Positions 55,904 to 64,000 of a stretch of 64,000 bases of DNA are shown in pieces. The stretch spans positions 248,001-312,000 of the forward strand of contig NZ_JBGUAY010000005.1 in NCBI RefSeq assembly GCF_041821025.1. Reading direction: 5' to 3'. Within the stretch, counting starts at the first letter, position 1. Each line of letters starts with the position of its first letter. Source of the DNA: Egicoccus sp. AB-alg6-2. Lineage in GTDB: Bacteria > Actinomycetota > Nitriliruptoria > Nitriliruptorales > Nitriliruptoraceae. The notes under the pieces were generated by a model. The model was not told where the DNA came from. It was given only the letters and a program-made list of their open reading frames with translations, and did no database searches. Both the position numbers and the translations under genes were made by a program.

Positions 55904-56923
55904 CTACCCCACCACGTCCCAGACGTTGCCGCCCTCGAGCAGTGCCCGCAGGTCACCGTCGCCGCTGCGCTCGCGCGCCTCGCGCAGCTGGTCCCGCAGC
56001 AGGTCGTCGTAGACCGGCGCCTCGACGTCGCGGAACACGCCGATCGGCGTCGGGCCGGTCGGGTTGTGCGCCAGACGGGCCAGCGCGAACGCGGTCGTCG
56101 GCTCCTGCTTGTGCGGGTCGTGGATCACGATGCGGTCGCCGGCCTCCGCGGTCGGCTTGATCTTCATCGAGCCGTCGCCGCGCGCGACGACCGCGTGCTC
56201 GCCCTCGGGACCGAAGGTGATCGGCTCGCCGGCCCGCAGCCGGATCTGGTTGTGGACCTTGCTGTCCTTGTCCTTCAGCGCGGCGAAGGCCCCGTCGTTG
56301 AACACATTGCAGTTCTGGTAGATCTCGACGAACGACGCACCGCGGTGCGCATGCGCCGCCGCGAGCACCTCGGTCAGGTGCTGCCGGTCGGTGTCGATGC
56401 TGCGGGCCACGAAGGTCGCCTCGGCGCCGAGCGCCAGCGCCACGGGGTTCACCGGCCGGTCGATCGAGCCCATGGGCGTCGACTTCTTGACGATGCCGAG
56501 CGGCGAGGTGGGCGAGTACTGGCCCTTGGTGAGGCCATAGATCTCGTTGTTGAACAGCAGGATCGTGATGTTGACGTTGCGGCGCAGCGCGTGGATGAGG
56601 TGGTTGCCACCGATCGAGAGCGCGTCGCCGTCGCCCGTGACGACCCACACGTCGAGGTCGGGGCGACTGATCGCCAGGCCCGTCGCGATCGTGGGGGCGC
56701 GCCCGTGGATCGAGTGCATCCCGTAGGTGTCCATGTAGTACGGGAACCGCGAGGAGCAGCCGATGCCGGAGATGAACACCGTCGACTCGGGCCGGGCGCC
56801 GACTTCAGGCAGCAGACCCTGCACCGCGGCGAGGATCGCGTAGTCACCACAGCCCGGGCACCAGCGGACCTCGCGGTCGGAGGTGAAGTCCTTGCGGGTC
56901 AGACCGTTGTTCGTACCCGTCAT
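55904..56923 (-). CDS. korB: 2-oxoacid:ferredoxin oxidoreductase, beta subunit
   Basis: Thiamine-diphosphate subunit (339 aa) of the enzyme that decarboxylates 2-oxoglutarate (or another 2-oxoacid) to its acyl-CoA while reducing ferredoxin. 'VRWCPGCGDYAILAAVQ' and 'SGIGCSSRFPYYMDTYGMHS' supply cluster-type cysteines, and 'VVTGDGDALSIGGNHLIHAL' with 'NNEIYGLTKGQYSPTSP' is the ThDP-Mg site. The ATG overlaps the korA stop (ATGA). It fits the actinobacterial KorAB form that serves the TCA cycle without the usual E1-E2-E3 complex. Confidence 0.94.
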   Translation of the reverse strand: MTGTNNGLTRKDFTSDREVRWCPGCGDYAILAAVQGLLPEVGARPESTVFISGIGCSSRFPYYMDTYGMHSIHGRAPTIATGLAISRPDLDVWVVTGDGDALSIGGNHLIHALRRNVNITILLFNNEIYGLTKGQYSPTSPLGIVKKSTPMGSIDRPVNPVALALGAEATFVARSIDTDRQHLTEVLAAAHAHRGASFVEIYQNCNVFNDGAFAALKDKDSKVHNQIRLRAGEPITFGPEGEHAVVARGDGSMKIKPTAEAGDRIVIHDPHKQEPTTAFALARLAHNPTGPTPIGVFRDVEAPVYDDLLRDQLREARERSGDGDLRALLEGGNVWDVVG

Positions 56924-58842
56924 CGTTCGACCTTTCCATTGCTGCCCTGCGGGGCCGTGGCCGCGACACCGACCCCGAACCCGAGGGAGGCGATGGCATC
57001 GACCAGTTCCGACGTGGAGAAGGGCTGGCCGCTGACGCGGTTGTAGGTCTGCACGTCGACGAGCGTCCGGGCCCGCAGCAGCATGGCGAGCTGACCGGTG
57101 TTGTTCTCGGCGCACACCACCCGCGGGTAACGCCGCAGGATGTCGTCGACGTCGTGGGGCAACGGTGCGATGTGACGCAGGTGCGCCCGTGCGACGGACC
57201 GCCCCTGGCGCCGCAGTTCGTGGCAGGCCGCCTGCAGCGGTCCGGCGGTCGATCCCCAGCCGACGACCAGCACCTCGGCGTCGCCGTCGGGGTCCTCGAC
57301 CGCGGTCGGTGCCAGCGCGTCGGCGACCTTCTGCACCTTCGCGGCGCGCAGTTCGGTCATGCGCTGGTGGTTGGCCGCCTCGTAGTTGATGTGGCCGGTG
57401 ACGTCCTCCTTCTCGAGGCCGCCGATGCGGTGCTGCAGCCCCGGGGTGCCCGGCACGGCCCAAGGACGGGCGAGCGTGACCGGGTCGCGCAGGTAGGGCA
57501 GGAACTCGCCGTCCTCGCCGTTGGGCTCGGTCGTGAACTCGACCCGCAGGTCGGGCAGGTCGTCGACCTCGGGCAGCCGCCACGGCTCGGCCGAGTTGGC
57601 CAGGTAGCCGTCGGAGAGCAGCACCACCGGGGTGCGGTGGGTGAGCGCGATCCGACACGCCTCGATGGTCGCGTCGAAGCAGTCGGCCGGCGAACTCGCG
57701 GCCACGACGGGCAGCGGCGCCTCGCCGTTGCGGCCGTAGAGCACCTGCAGCAGGTCGGACTGCTCGTACTTGGTGGGCAGGCCGGTCGAGGGCCCGCCAC
57801 GCTGGACGTTGATGATCACCATCGGCAGCTCGGCGGTGAGGGCGAGCCCCATCGCCTCGGCCTTGAGCGCGATCCCCGGTCCGCTGGACGCGGTGACCGC
57901 GAGGGCGCCACCGAACGCTGCACCGATCACCGACCCGATCGCGGCGATCTCGTCCTCGGCCTGGAAGGTCGAGACCCCGAAGTGCTTCTGCCGGGACAGC
58001 TCGTGCAGGATGTCGGACGCGGGCGTGATCGGATAGGAGCCGTAGAACAGCGGCAGCCCGGCCCGGACGCTCGCGGCGACCAGGCCGTAGGCGACCGCCT
58101 GGTTGCCGGTGATGTTGCGGTAACGACCCGGCCGCAGCTTCGCGGCCTTGACCTCGTAGGTGTAGGTGAACGCCTCGGTGGTCTCGCCGTAGTTTCGCCC
58201 GGCCCGCAGCGCCGAGATGTTGGCTCGCGCGAGTTCGGGCGTCTTGGCGAACTTCGTCTCGAGCCAGGCCTCGGTGTCACCAAGGGGACGATGGAACATC
58301 CACGACACCAGTCCGAGCGCGAACATGTTCTTGCAGCGCTCGGCTTCCTTCTTGTTGAGCTCACCGGCCTCGATCTGGTCCTCGATGGCACGCAACGTCA
58401 GGTCCGTCAGACGCACCTCGTGGACCTGGTAGTCGGTCAGCGAGCCGTCCTCGAGTGGGTTGGTCGCATAGCCGGCCTTGGCCAGGTTCCGCTTCTCGAA
58501 GGCGTCGGCGTTGAGGATCAGCGTCCCACCCGGCTTGAGCGCCTCGAGGTGCTTGAGCAGCGCGGCCGGGTTCATCGCCACCAGGACGTCCGGACGGTCC
58601 CCCGGCGTGTGGATGTCCTGGTCGGAGAAGTGGAGCTGGAACGAGCTCACGCCGGCGACGGTCCCCGCGGGGGCGCGGATCTCGGCGGGGAAGTCCGGCA
58701 GCGTCGCCAGATCGTTGCCCGCCAGGGCCGATTGCGTCGTGAACCGGTCGCCGGTCAGCTGCATCCCGTCGCCCGAGTCGCCCGCGAACCGGACGACGGC
58801 GTTGGAGAGCTGGACCCGCTGACGCGTGGCGCTCTGACTCAT
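56920..58842 (-). CDS. korA: 2-oxoacid:ferredoxin oxidoreductase, fused gamma-alpha subunit
   Basis: 640 aa. The gamma domain is N-terminal (about 15-190: 'VVRFAGDSGDGMQLTGDRFT', 'SFQLHFSDQDIHTPGDRPDV'). The alpha pyrimidine-binding domain follows ('ITGNQAVAYGLVAASVRAGL', 'LFYGSYPITPASDILHEL', 'FQAEDEIAAIGSVIGAAFGG', 'GPGIALKAEAMGLA'). The C-terminal domain has 'VLVVGWGSTAGPLQAACHEL'. A GGGAGG site lies nine bases before ATG 58842. The longer in-frame reading to 59610 crosses the neighbouring peptidase gene and is rejected. It forms a two-gene unit with korB. Confidence 0.94.
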   Translation of the reverse strand: MSQSATRQRVQLSNAVVRFAGDSGDGMQLTGDRFTTQSALAGNDLATLPDFPAEIRAPAGTVAGVSSFQLHFSDQDIHTPGDRPDVLVAMNPAALLKHLEALKPGGTLILNADAFEKRNLAKAGYATNPLEDGSLTDYQVHEVRLTDLTLRAIEDQIEAGELNKKEAERCKNMFALGLVSWMFHRPLGDTEAWLETKFAKTPELARANISALRAGRNYGETTEAFTYTYEVKAAKLRPGRYRNITGNQAVAYGLVAASVRAGLPLFYGSYPITPASDILHELSRQKHFGVSTFQAEDEIAAIGSVIGAAFGGALAVTASSGPGIALKAEAMGLALTAELPMVIINVQRGGPSTGLPTKYEQSDLLQVLYGRNGEAPLPVVAASSPADCFDATIEACRIALTHRTPVVLLSDGYLANSAEPWRLPEVDDLPDLRVEFTTEPNGEDGEFLPYLRDPVTLARPWAVPGTPGLQHRIGGLEKEDVTGHINYEAANHQRMTELRAAKVQKVADALAPTAVEDPDGDAEVLVVGWGSTAGPLQAACHELRRQGRSVARAHLRHIAPLPHDVDDILRRYPRVVCAENNTGQLAMLLRARTLVDVQTYNRVSGQPFSTSELVDAIASLGFGVGVAATAPQGSNGKVER

Positions 58843-58984
58843 GTGGAATTGTCCTCCCGGCTCGGCCTGGGCTCCCGGGGCGGCTCGAGCGTTCGGACAG
58901 CCTGCCATCCCCGGCGCAATCCTGCCGGGAGGACGTGCGCTGCGCTCAGAGGCATTGGTCCCGTGTCGGGTCGGGCGCCACGCC

Positions 58985-59211
58985 GGACGCTCGGTGTCGC
59001 TGGCCGGTGACCTCGTCCTCGTCGAGAGCAAGTCCGCCGGCGGCAACGGCCACGTCGACCACGTCCTGCGCCGCGAGCTCGGCGTACGACCGGTACGGAT
59101 CAGCAAGCAGGCCGTGGCGGTCGCCGCCACACGCGACGACGTGCCTGGCCACCCTGGAAGCAGGTGTTGCGGCACGTCGCGAGGGGCGAAGCTAGCCGCA
59201 CACCCGCTTGA
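58985..59211 (+). pseudogene. Remnant of a VTC-domain protein (C-terminal fragment, frameshifted)
   Basis: Between korA and the M23 gene one plus-strand frame reads 'GDLVLVESKSAGGNGHVDHV', 'GVRPVRISKQAVAVAA' and 'TRDDVPGHP'. This is the pattern of the C-terminal end of VTC-domain proteins (polyphosphate-polymerase-like; 'VLVETKS..', 'RPV.ISKY'). After 'PGHP' the expected 'WKQVLRHVARG' continues in another frame, as if one C of a CCC run at about 59152-59154 had been lost. No start codon, upstream half or ribosome site is present, so it is a decaying fragment. Its 3' end runs into the opposite-strand M23 gene. Confidence 0.6.
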
Positions 59212-60379
59212 GCGTCGGGTAGGGGTTGATCGCCGAACCGCCGCCGGGGTGCAGCTCGAAGTGGATGTGCGGGGTGCCGCGGGCGTTGCCCGTGTCCCCG
59301 TTGGTCGCGACCTGCTGGCCGGCCGAGACACGGGCGCCGTTGCCGACGGTGTGGCTCTGCAGGTGCATGTACCAGTACTGGTTGCCGTCGTCGCCGCGCA
59401 GGATCGCCCACAGGCCGGCGCTGGGCCCCGTCTTCTGGATCGACCAGGTGCCGCTGGTGATCGCGCGGACGGGGATGCCGTAGGGACCGAGGATGTCGGT
59501 TCCGCGGTGCGCACGGCCGCCCGAACGCGGCGCCCCCCAGGTGTCGGTGAAACGGCGGGGATGGTCGAGCGGGCAGGCCATGCCACCCGACGAGACGGCC
59601 GCACCGCCACCGGACGTGCCGGACGCGGGTGCCGAACTGCCGGACCTGGGCCGGGCGGCGGCCTCGCGCTCGCGTGCCGCGGCCGCCTCGCGCTCCCGCC
59701 TGGCGGCGGCCTCGCGTTCCTCCCGTTCCCGTCGCTCGCGTTCGAGGCGGGCCCGCTCGGCGCGCTCCTGCTCGGTGAGGTCGGCCTCGAGCTCCTTGGC
59801 GGCCTCGAGGTCCTCGATCAGTGCGGCGGTGACCTCGGCCTGGCGTTCCTGCGCCGCCTCGAGTTCGGCCGTGCGCGTGGCGAGTCGGTCACGGACGGCG
59901 TCGAGGCGTGCCTGCATCGCCCCCAGCACCTCGGTGCGTGAGCGGTCCCCCGCCACCAGGCGATGCACGGTCTGTGCCCGGGACAGGGCCGCCGTCGGTT
60001 CGGCGCTGGAGAGGAAGATCGCCAGCGGATCGAGGTTGGACCCGTGCATGAAGGTCTCGCGCACGCGCAGTGCGATCAGGTCACCGACCGCGGTGAGTTC
60101 GGCCTCGAGCTCGGCAGCTTCTGCCGCCAGTTGGTCGCGCTCGACCTCCAACTGGGCCTTGCGGACCTCGAGCTCGTCGAGTTCGACCGCGGCCGCCGTG
60201 AGCCGTTCCTCGACCGCCGCCCGCTTCTCGGCCGCCTCGCTGCGCTGTTGACGCAGTTCCTCGAGCGACTGGGCGCCCGCCTGGGTGGCGACGAGTGGCA
60301 CGATCAGCAGGGCCACCACGGCCGCCATGGCATGGCGGCGAGCGAGCAGCCTGGACCTCAGAAGTGGCCGGCGACGCAC
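59192..60379 (-). CDS. Secreted coiled-coil M23 (LytM) peptidase, EnvC/NlpD-like
   Basis: 395 aa. A signal-anchor or signal peptide ('MAAVVALLIVPLVATQAGAQ', ending about residue 40) follows a basic N-terminus. Residues 45-220 form a coiled coil ('LEVERDQLAAEAAELEAELT'). A second, highly charged Arg/Glu/Ala repeat stretch reaches to about residue 265. The C-terminal LytM domain has 'RAHRGTDILGPYGIPVRAI' (first His and Asp zinc ligands) and 'GTPHIHFELHPGG' (H-x-H). The site therefore looks complete, and the protein may be an active cell-wall endopeptidase acting in daughter-cell separation. GTG 60379 has AGGG five bases upstream. Confidence 0.9.
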   Translation of the reverse strand: MRRRPLLRSRLLARRHAMAAVVALLIVPLVATQAGAQSLEELRQQRSEAAEKRAAVEERLTAAAVELDELEVRKAQLEVERDQLAAEAAELEAELTAVGDLIALRVRETFMHGSNLDPLAIFLSSAEPTAALSRAQTVHRLVAGDRSRTEVLGAMQARLDAVRDRLATRTAELEAAQERQAEVTAALIEDLEAAKELEADLTEQERAERARLERERREREEREAAARREREAAAAREREAAARPRSGSSAPASGTSGGGAAVSSGGMACPLDHPRRFTDTWGAPRSGGRAHRGTDILGPYGIPVRAITSGTWSIQKTGPSAGLWAILRGDDGNQYWYMHLQSHTVGNGARVSAGQQVATNGDTGNARGTPHIHFELHPGGGSAINPYPTLKRVCG

Positions 60380-60543
60380 AAAGACCCTTGTCGCACGACG
60401 ACAGGTGGGCACGACGGTGCGCGAGGATAGTCGTGTCCGACGCCGGGCGGGCCATCGGATTGGTGGCGTCGGCGCACCGGGAACCGCCGGGCGGCCGCCC
60501 GAGCGCGGGTGACGCACGGAACCGGACGTCTTCGGCGAGGTGC

Positions 60544-60572
60544 TTGTCGCCACCCGCATCGCGGTTTAGTGT
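60544..60572 (+). promoter_or_regulatory. Vegetative-type promoter for the 27-codon gene
   Basis: TTGTCG (60544-60549), 17 bases, TAGTGT (60567-60572) match the actinobacterial housekeeping pattern (TTGNNN-N17-TANNNT). Transcription would start about 60579, leaving a leader of about 70 nt before the short gene. Confidence 0.55.
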
Positions 60573-60648
60573 GGCTTCCACGTCCTTCGCGCCCAAGCGC
60601 GAGCGACCTGCGAGCCCAGCACACGACGACGCCGGAGGAGGTGCCCCG

Positions 60649-60732
60649 ATGATGCAGCACGTAGCCACGTCGACGCTCGGCGGCAGCGCCGCCTGCCGTC
60701 CCGTCGTGCTCGCTCGCCTCGGAGTTCGTTAG
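60649..60732 (+). CDS. 27-aa peptide gene, leader peptide or small protein
   Basis: ATG 60649 (a second ATG follows at once) with GGAGGAG eight bases upstream encodes 'MMQHVATSTLGGSAACRPVV' then 'LARLGVR' and a stop. It lies between a good promoter and a strong intrinsic terminator 23 nt after the stop, as leader peptides of attenuators and short stand-alone RNAs do. It has no run of one amino acid that would point to a sensed compound. It is followed by a 66-codon gene at 60903. Confidence 0.55.
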   Translation: MMQHVATSTLGGSAACRPVVLARLGVR

Positions 60733-60754
60733 CCACTCCGAATTCTCCTGAGCC

Positions 60755-60783
60755 AGAGCCGGCGGACTCCCGCCGGCTCTTTT
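60755..60783 (+). terminator. Intrinsic terminator or attenuator
   Basis: AGAGCCGGCGG (60755-60765), loop ACTC, CCGCCGGCTCT (60770-60780), then a T run (60780-60783). The 11-bp stem is perfect. It ends the short transcript, or attenuates the downstream 66-codon gene. Confidence 0.8.
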
Positions 60784-60902
60784 CGTCGTCGCGACCGAAA
60801 GCCGGGCCCTGCCCGGTGACGGCACGGCGCCTCGAGCGGCTGCGCCGGCGGCTCGTCGTCTCGTCCGAGGCGACGGTTCGTTCCTTCCACGAGGTGAACC
60901 CC

Positions 60903-61103
60903 ATGTTCCATCCCGACCTGATCCACCACGAAGCCAGCCTGCGCGTGCGCGAGGACCTCGACGCCGCCGCCACCCGCAGACGGCATCCTCGACGACCTCG
61001 GCCCCCATCTCGGGTGCGCGCCGCCGTGGCGTCACAGCTGGTGCGCCTGGCTGCGCGCGTGGCCGACGAACCCGTCACCACGGTGGCGCGTCGCGCCGCC
61101 TGA
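60903..61103 (+). CDS. Small basic helical protein, unknown function
   Basis: 66 aa from ATG 60903, with GAGG eight bases upstream. 'MFHPDLIHHEASLRVREDLD' begins like the short actinobacterial proteins of the form 'MHPE-x-helix'. It continues with an Arg/Pro-rich stretch ('RRRHPRRPRPPSR') and a final helix with 'VRLAARVADEP'. An in-frame start at 60816 would add an Arg-rich segment. No signal peptide or domain is seen. It may be read through from the upstream short gene. Confidence 0.5.
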   Translation: MFHPDLIHHEASLRVREDLDAAATRRRHPRRPRPPSRVRAAVASQLVRLAARVADEPVTTVARRAA

Positions 61104-61142
61104 TCACGTCCCGGCACCGTCGTCGCGCAAACACCGCGCCAT

Positions 61143-61181
61143 CACGAAGGCCGGCCCGCTTCCCCGGGGCCGGCCTTCGTG
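61143..61181. terminator. Long hairpin between convergent genes
   Basis: CACGAAGGCCGGCCC (61143-61157) pairs perfectly with GGGCCGGCCTTCGTG (61167-61181), a 15-bp stem with a 9-base loop. It lies between the 66-codon gene and the end of gltB and can serve both directions. T runs are lacking. Confidence 0.65.
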
Positions 61182-61188
61182 CGGTGGT

Positions 61189-64000
61189 TCAGTCGACGCT
61201 GACGCCGCCCGCGCCGACCGACGCGACGCGTTCGAGTTCGGACTTCGGGGCGATGCGCCACAGCTTGCCGGCCACCTCGTCCCAGTCGTCCAGGACGCGG
61301 TGCGCCCGGCTCGAACCGGTCAGGGTCGCGTGCCGCTCGACGAGTTCGCGCACCTGCACGAGCTGCCCGCCGTTCGGGCGGTGCGCCTCGACCAGTTGCC
61401 GGTTGACGTGCGCCAGCAGGTCCCCGGTGGTGTCGACCACGTAGCACTCGCCCCCGCTCATGCCGGCTCCGACGTTCTGACCCGTCGGACCGAGGATCAC
61501 GATCGTGCCGCCGGTCATGTACTCGCAGGCGTGGTCACCGGTGCCCTCGACGACCGCCGTCGCACCCGAGTTGCGGACCGCGAAGCGCTCGCCGGCGCGA
61601 CCCGCGACGAACAACTCCCCCGCCGTGGCGCCGTACAGGACGGTGTTGCCGACCAGGACCGGATCGCCGGCGTCGTCCTGCGGGGGGCGGATCACGATGC
61701 GTCCACCGCCGAGGCCCTTGCCCACGTAGTCGTTCGCCTCGCCATCGAGGACGAGTTCGAGGCCGCGGCTGGCGAACGCGCCGAACGACTGCCCGGCCGC
61801 ACCGGTGAACCGCAACCGCGCCAGCCCGTTGGGGGCGCCCTCCCCGAACTCCAGCCCGACCGCGCCGCCGATGCGCGCGCCGACGGTCCGGTCGGCGTTG
61901 GCGATCCGGTAGGTGTATTCGACGATGCCGCCGAGGAAGACGGTTTCGAGCGAGTCCTCGAAGACGCGGTCGCCGAGCTGGCTCCGCGGCTCCTGGATGG
62001 GCTCGCGTTCCACGAAACGGCGCTCACCACGGCCGGCGTCCTGCAGCAGTGCGGACACGTCGAGTGTGGCCGCCCGCCCCTCGAGGTCCTGCCGCGCCTC
62101 GAGCAGGTCGACCCGTCCGATCGCCTCGTCCAACGAGCGCAGTCCCATGCCGGCCAGGAGGTGGCGGACCTCCTCGGCGACCATCAGCAGGTAGCCGGCC
62201 ACCATCTCGGGCGTACCCGCGAACTTGTCGCGCAACTCACGGCGCTGGGTCGCGATGCCGACCGGGCAGGTGTCGCGGTGACAGGCCCGGGCCATGATGC
62301 ACCCCTCGGCGAACAGCGCGGCGGTGCCGAAGGCGTACTCGTCGGCGCCGAGCAGGGCGGCCAGGAGCACGTCGTGGCCGGTCTTGAAGCCGCCGTCGAC
62401 ACGCAGCTTGACGCGGCCCCGCAGCCCGTTGACACGAAGCGCCTGCTGAACCTCGGTCAGGCCGAGCTCCCACGGCATGCCGGCGTGCTGGATGGACGAG
62501 AGCGGCGACGCGCCCGTGCCCCCGTCGTTGCCCGAGATGTGGATCGAGTCGGCCAGGGCCTTCGCGACGCCCGCGGCGACGGTGCCGATGCCGGCGGCCG
62601 CCACGAGCTTGACGTCGACCTGCGCCAACGGGTTGACCTGTTTGAGGTCGAAGATCAGCTGGGCGAGATCCTCGATGGAGTAGATGTCGTGGTGCGGCGG
62701 CGGACTGATCAGCGTGACCCCGGGGGTCGTGTGGCGGAGCCGCGCGATCTCGTCGGTCACCTTGTGCCCGGGGATCTGCCCGCCTTCGCCAGGCTTGGAG
62801 CCCTGCGCCATCTTGATCTGCAGCAGCTCGGCGTTGGCGAGGTAGGCGGGCGTCACACCGAACCGTCCCGAGGCCACCTGCTTGATGCGGCAGTCGAGGT
62901 CACGGGCACTTCCGCGGGTGCGGAAGCGGGCCGGATCCTCACCACCCTCGCCGGAGTTGGCCTTACCGCCGATCATGTTCAGGGCCGCCGCCAGCGTCTC
63001 GTGCGCTTCGGCGGACAGGGCCCCGTGGGACATCGCCCCGGTCGAGAACCGTCGCGCGATGCTCCGCGCGGACTCCACCTCGTCGACCGCGATGGACGGG
63101 CCGGACCCGAGGGGACGCAGGAAGTCACGCGGATAGGCGACGGGGCGGTCGCGGACCGTCTCGGAGAAGCGCTGGTACAGGTCCCACCGCCCCTGTTCAG
63201 CCGCACTGCGCAGCAACGCGGCCGTCTGCCCGTCGACCAGGTCGCGGCTACCGTCCAGCGCCTCGGCCCCGGCACCAGCGCCCGCGAGCGTGAAGGGGTC
63301 GGTGCGTGGCTTGCGGCCGAGACCGAGCACGTCGTGCAGGGCGTCGATGACCGGCTTGTTCATGTCGTGGTACTCGCCGCCCTTGCGCCACTTGATGATG
63401 CCGGGACTGCTGAGGTCGGGCAGGTCGTCGACCGGGGCGCCGTACGCCTCGGCGTGCTGCGCGAGCACGTCCTCGGCGAGGTCGTCGAGGGTCAGGCCGC
63501 CCAACTTGGAGACCGTGCCGGTGAAACAGCGCTCGATCACCTCCGGACCGAGCCCGAGCGCCTCGAAGGTCTGGGCACTGCGGTAGCTGTCGAGCACCGA
63601 GATGCCCATCTTCGACATGATCTTGAGGACGCCGTCCTCGACGGCGTTGCGGTACCGCTCCTGCGCCACGTTCGCCGTCGGGTTGTCCCCGCCGATGCGC
63701 CCCTCGTCGGCCAGGTCGGCGATCGTCTGCAGCACCAGGCGGGGCACGATCGCGTCGGCGCCGTAGCCGAGCAGCGTGGCCGCGTCATGGGTCTCGCGGG
63801 CCTCGTCGGTCTCCGCGACGATCGAGGTCCGGGTGCGCAGCCCGACGTCGAGCAGGTGCTGGTGCACGGCGCCGACGGCGAGCAGGATCGGGATGCGGCA
63901 GCGGTCGTCGTCGGTGCCACCGTCGGAGACGACCACGATGCCCGCGCCGGCCCGCACGTGCGCCTCCGCCTCTTCGCCGAGACGGTCGAGCGCGGGGCGC
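61189..64000 (-). CDS. gltB: Glutamate synthase large subunit (5' part beyond window)
   Basis: About 937 C-terminal codons of the NADPH-type GOGAT large chain, which turns glutamine and 2-oxoglutarate into two glutamates. The visible part contains the central domain end ('ILLAVGAVHQHLLDVGLRTR') and the FMN synthase domain ('NSGEGGEDPARF', 'QGSKPGEGGQIPGHKV', 'SPPPHHDIYSIEDLAQLIFD', 'DGGTGASPLSSIQHAG'). The 3Fe-4S cysteines fit 'CIMARACHRDTCPVGIATQ' (C-x5-C-x4-C). The C-terminal beta-helix domain is complete ('GGTIVILGPTGQNVGAGMSG', 'ECYVVDTTG'). The N-terminal glutaminase domain lies outside. No gltD follows downstream; only a strong hairpin is there. Confidence 0.97.
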   Translation of the reverse strand, partial: RPALDRLGEEAEAHVRAGAGIVVVSDGGTDDDRCRIPILLAVGAVHQHLLDVGLRTRTSIVAETDEARETHDAATLLGYGADAIVPRLVLQTIADLADEGRIGGDNPTANVAQERYRNAVEDGVLKIMSKMGISVLDSYRSAQTFEALGLGPEVIERCFTGTVSKLGGLTLDDLAEDVLAQHAEAYGAPVDDLPDLSSPGIIKWRKGGEYHDMNKPVIDALHDVLGLGRKPRTDPFTLAGAGAGAEALDGSRDLVDGQTAALLRSAAEQGRWDLYQRFSETVRDRPVAYPRDFLRPLGSGPSIAVDEVESARSIARRFSTGAMSHGALSAEAHETLAAALNMIGGKANSGEGGEDPARFRTRGSARDLDCRIKQVASGRFGVTPAYLANAELLQIKMAQGSKPGEGGQIPGHKVTDEIARLRHTTPGVTLISPPPHHDIYSIEDLAQLIFDLKQVNPLAQVDVKLVAAAGIGTVAAGVAKALADSIHISGNDGGTGASPLSSIQHAGMPWELGLTEVQQALRVNGLRGRVKLRVDGGFKTGHDVLLAALLGADEYAFGTAALFAEGCIMARACHRDTCPVGIATQRRELRDKFAGTPEMVAGYLLMVAEEVRHLLAGMGLRSLDEAIGRVDLLEARQDLEGRAATLDVSALLQDAGRGERRFVEREPIQEPRSQLGDRVFEDSLETVFLGGIVEYTYRIANADRTVGARIGGAVGLEFGEGAPNGLARLRFTGAAGQSFGAFASRGLELVLDGEANDYVGKGLGGGRIVIRPPQDDAGDPVLVGNTVLYGATAGELFVAGRAGERFAVRNSGATAVVEGTGDHACEYMTGGTIVILGPTGQNVGAGMSGGECYVVDTTGDLLAHVNRQLVEAHRPNGGQLVQVRELVERHATLTGSSRAHRVLDDWDEVAGKLWRIAPKSELERVASVGAGGVSVD

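Overview
This 64 kb window is chromosomal DNA of a very GC-rich bacterium, most probably an early-branching member of the Actinomycetota. The reasons are the gene density, the many GTG starts joined by 4-base GTGA/ATGA overlaps, a glnA2-glnE pair, an F420-dependent NADP reductase, an IclR-controlled homogentisate dioxygenase, a fused KorA/KorB oxidoreductase and an actinobacterial MiaE-like ferritin protein. No species can be named from the sequence alone. About 50 genes are visible. No tRNA, rRNA, CRISPR array, insertion sequence or prophage was seen.

Region 1-13 kb: two ABC-2 type exporters (one cut by the left edge), an MFS carrier, two small enzymes, glnE-glnA2, a TetR-controlled ABC operon and the ammonium channel amt. 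Region 13-27 kb: nitrogen and cofactor enzymes, namely glutamine-dependent NAD synthetase, glutamate dehydrogenase, panB, cobalamin adenosyltransferase with a BtuF-like protein, pabB-pabC, an F420 reductase and nadB. Nitrogen assimilation is the main theme (amt, glnA2/glnE, gdhA, nadE, and gltB at the right edge). The glnA2 and amt upstream regions both carry short half-sites spaced exactly 11 bp apart that resemble GlnR boxes.

Region 27-36 kb (minus strand): a PatB/MalY lyase, a MiaE-like protein, a frameshifted EAL-MEDS gene for c-di-GMP turnover, and a hybrid histidine kinase coupled to a KdpE-like regulator. These are followed by homogentisate dioxygenase and IclR. Region 37-41 kb: a P450, a ClpP paralogue or subunit, a class I glutamine amidotransferase and small membrane or zinc proteins.

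Region 41-49.3 kb is the most unusual part: two adjacent giant genes (1479 and 1287 codons) of unknown function, apparently one operon. Region 49.6-59 kb: a NYN/LOTUS RNA-associated protein, a membrane histidine-kinase-like protein without an ATPase domain coupled to a lone receiver, a phosphotransferase-like protein, an MMPL transporter and korAB, followed by a decayed VTC-domain fragment. Region 59-64 kb: an M23 peptidase, a tiny peptide gene between a good promoter and a strong terminator, a small helical protein and the 3' part of gltB.
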